Source: Treponema sp. UBA4326 (GTDB taxonomy: Bacteria > Spirochaetota > Spirochaetia > Treponematales > Treponemataceae). From it: DNA of 5,507 nt. The stretch lies in the NCBI GenBank assembly GCA_002393835.1, contig DGTW01000196.1, positions 1-5,507 on the forward strand, given 5' to 3'. The translations under genes were made by a program, and so were the position numbers. The notes beneath the pieces were generated by a model. That model was not told the DNA's origin. It did no database searches and was given only the letters and a program-made list of their open reading frames with translations. Shown here in pieces: positions 4,645 to 5,507 of this stretch. The number at the start of each line of letters is the position of its first letter. Positions within the stretch are counted from its first letter, which is position 1.

Positions 4645-5507
4645 ATGAAAAGAACATTTATGCTTATCGCCGCTGTTTTTACGGCACTCGCTTTTTTTTC
4701 TTGTGGCTCAAACATTGATTCTTCCGGATGGCTTTCTAATCTTGATGACGCAAAAAAAGTCGCTCAGGATGAAAACAAAAGAATTTTCCTCTTTTTCAGT
4801 GAAGACGAGAGCGACGGTCAAAGTCGTGACTTAAAAGAAAAGATTTTCAACACGGAGGACTTTCTAAAATCTTATACTGAAAAATATGTCCTCGTAAATC
4901 TTGATTATTCAAACAGCCGCTATGACACTGACCAGAAAAATCTTCAGCGGGACTTAAAGCTTTACGAACTTTTCCGCGTTCCGGCGACTCCATATTTCCT
5001 GATTCTGTCTTCTGAAGGCTATGTTATTACGCCACTCACTGTCGAGGGAAATGATGATGCCGATGCTCTCCGTCTTTCTTTTGCCGAAGTTGAGCCTGCA
5101 ATTTCCGCCTTTGAGGAAAGTCTTGCGAAAATCAGGACCGGCTCAAAGGAAGAAAAACTTGCTGCCATCAACCAGATTTGTGAGACAACGAATACGGAAT
5201 ATTTCTATCATCTTTCTCCGCTAAGCAAATTATATCTTTCTCTCGACAAAACGAATGAGACCGAGAATTATCTGAATCATCTTATTGCGCTTGCAAATGC
5301 GAAGGCTGAAGATTATTTTCTTGATAATGAATACGAAAAAGCTTGTGAAGAATTCGCAAAAATAGCCAAAAACAAGTTTATTTCTGATGAAGACCGGCAA
5401 ATGGCTCTCTTTACGGCTGGCCGTCTGCTTGCCGAGAGTGGCAGTCAGAACCTGAATAAAATCAAGGAATATCTGACTCAAGCTTACGAGCTCAACACGG
5501 AAAGCGA
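4645..5507 (+). CDS. Lipoprotein with cysteine-less thioredoxin-like domain (partial, runs off window)
   Basis: An open frame of 287 codons with no stop before the window end. Residues 1-20 are a lipoprotein signal: MKR, a hydrophobic stretch, then FFSC with the lipidated cysteine C20, a relaxed lipobox as in spirochaetes. The mature protein should be membrane-anchored, facing the periplasm or outside. Residues about 30-145 look like a thioredoxin fold of the Thioredoxin_7/DUF255 kind: RIFLFF (46-51), then LKEKIF (63-68), YVLVNLDY (81-88), and VPATPYFLIL (112-121) with the cis-proline P116. The usual CxxC is DGQS (57-60), so it cannot do dithiol chemistry. Residues about 150-287 are alternating helices, probably TPR-like. 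AAAAAGG before the ATG is a modest ribosome binding site. The specific role is not known; binding or scaffolding is inferred. Confidence 0.72.
   Translation, partial: MKRTFMLIAAVFTALAFFSCGSNIDSSGWLSNLDDAKKVAQDENKRIFLFFSEDESDGQSRDLKEKIFNTEDFLKSYTEKYVLVNLDYSNSRYDTDQKNLQRDLKLYELFRVPATPYFLILSSEGYVITPLTVEGNDDADALRLSFAEVEPAISAFEESLAKIRTGSKEEKLAAINQICETTNTEYFYHLSPLSKLYLSLDKTNETENYLNHLIALANAKAEDYFLDNEYEKACEEFAKIAKNKFISDEDRQMALFTAGRLLAESGSQNLNKIKEYLTQAYELNTES

Noticed and set aside
5021..5481. Frames on both strands within the lipoprotein region (5021-5224 +, 5230-5481 -)
   Set aside because: The lipoprotein frame from 4645 is continuous through the whole region and has a signal peptide and domain logic; these are shadows.

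Overview
The window suggests a host-associated spirochaete, most likely Treponema-like. The evidence is a relaxed lipobox (FFSC) on a putative lipoprotein, an AAA-ATPase_like/PD-(D/E)XK protein of a type I recall as abundant in treponemes, and moderate GC with A/T-rich intergenic DNA. This is inference from family knowledge; no rRNA or other taxonomic marker is present.

Layout: (1) 1-84 is a leader with a GC-rich hairpin, three 10-bp DnaA-box-like direct repeats and a good ribosome binding site. (2) 85-834 (+) is fabG, a complete 3-oxoacyl-ACP reductase with an intact catalytic tetrad. (3) 835-1034 lies between convergent genes and is almost entirely inverted repeats: a branched element starting at the fabG stop, a 12-bp stem with a T tract, a small hairpin, and a bidirectional terminator. 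(4) 1035-2609 (-) is an AAA-ATPase_like protein with a C-terminal PD-(D/E)XK nuclease domain. (5) 2610-2688 is a 79-bp divergent promoter region in which both genes have an extended -10 box only 6-7 bases before the ATG and no Shine-Dalgarno, so both transcripts look leaderless. (6) 2689-4068 (+) is a Y-family (UmuC/UvrX/YqjW-like) DNA polymerase, joined by an ATGA overlap to (7) 4065-4271 (+), a small YolD-like partner. (8) 4254-4493 (-) is a GlsB/YeaQ/YmgE-type small membrane protein whose 3' end overlaps that of the YolD-like gene. (9) 4494-4644 is a second divergent promoter region. (10) 4645 to the window end (+) is a lipoprotein with a thioredoxin-like domain that has lost both active-site cysteines (DGQS in place of CxxC), followed by a TPR-like helical part that runs off the window.

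The genes do not form one pathway. The one clear functional unit is the polymerase plus YolD-like pair, a translesion/mutagenesis module best known from Firmicutes. fabG is housekeeping fatty acid synthesis, the ATPase/nuclease is of unknown function, and the last two genes are envelope proteins read divergently. I found no CRISPR array, tRNA, rRNA, transposase, phage gene or reverse transcriptase. The most interesting signals are the paired leaderless promoters, the branched intergenic element, the DnaA-box-like repeats before fabG, and the cysteine-less thioredoxin lipoprotein.
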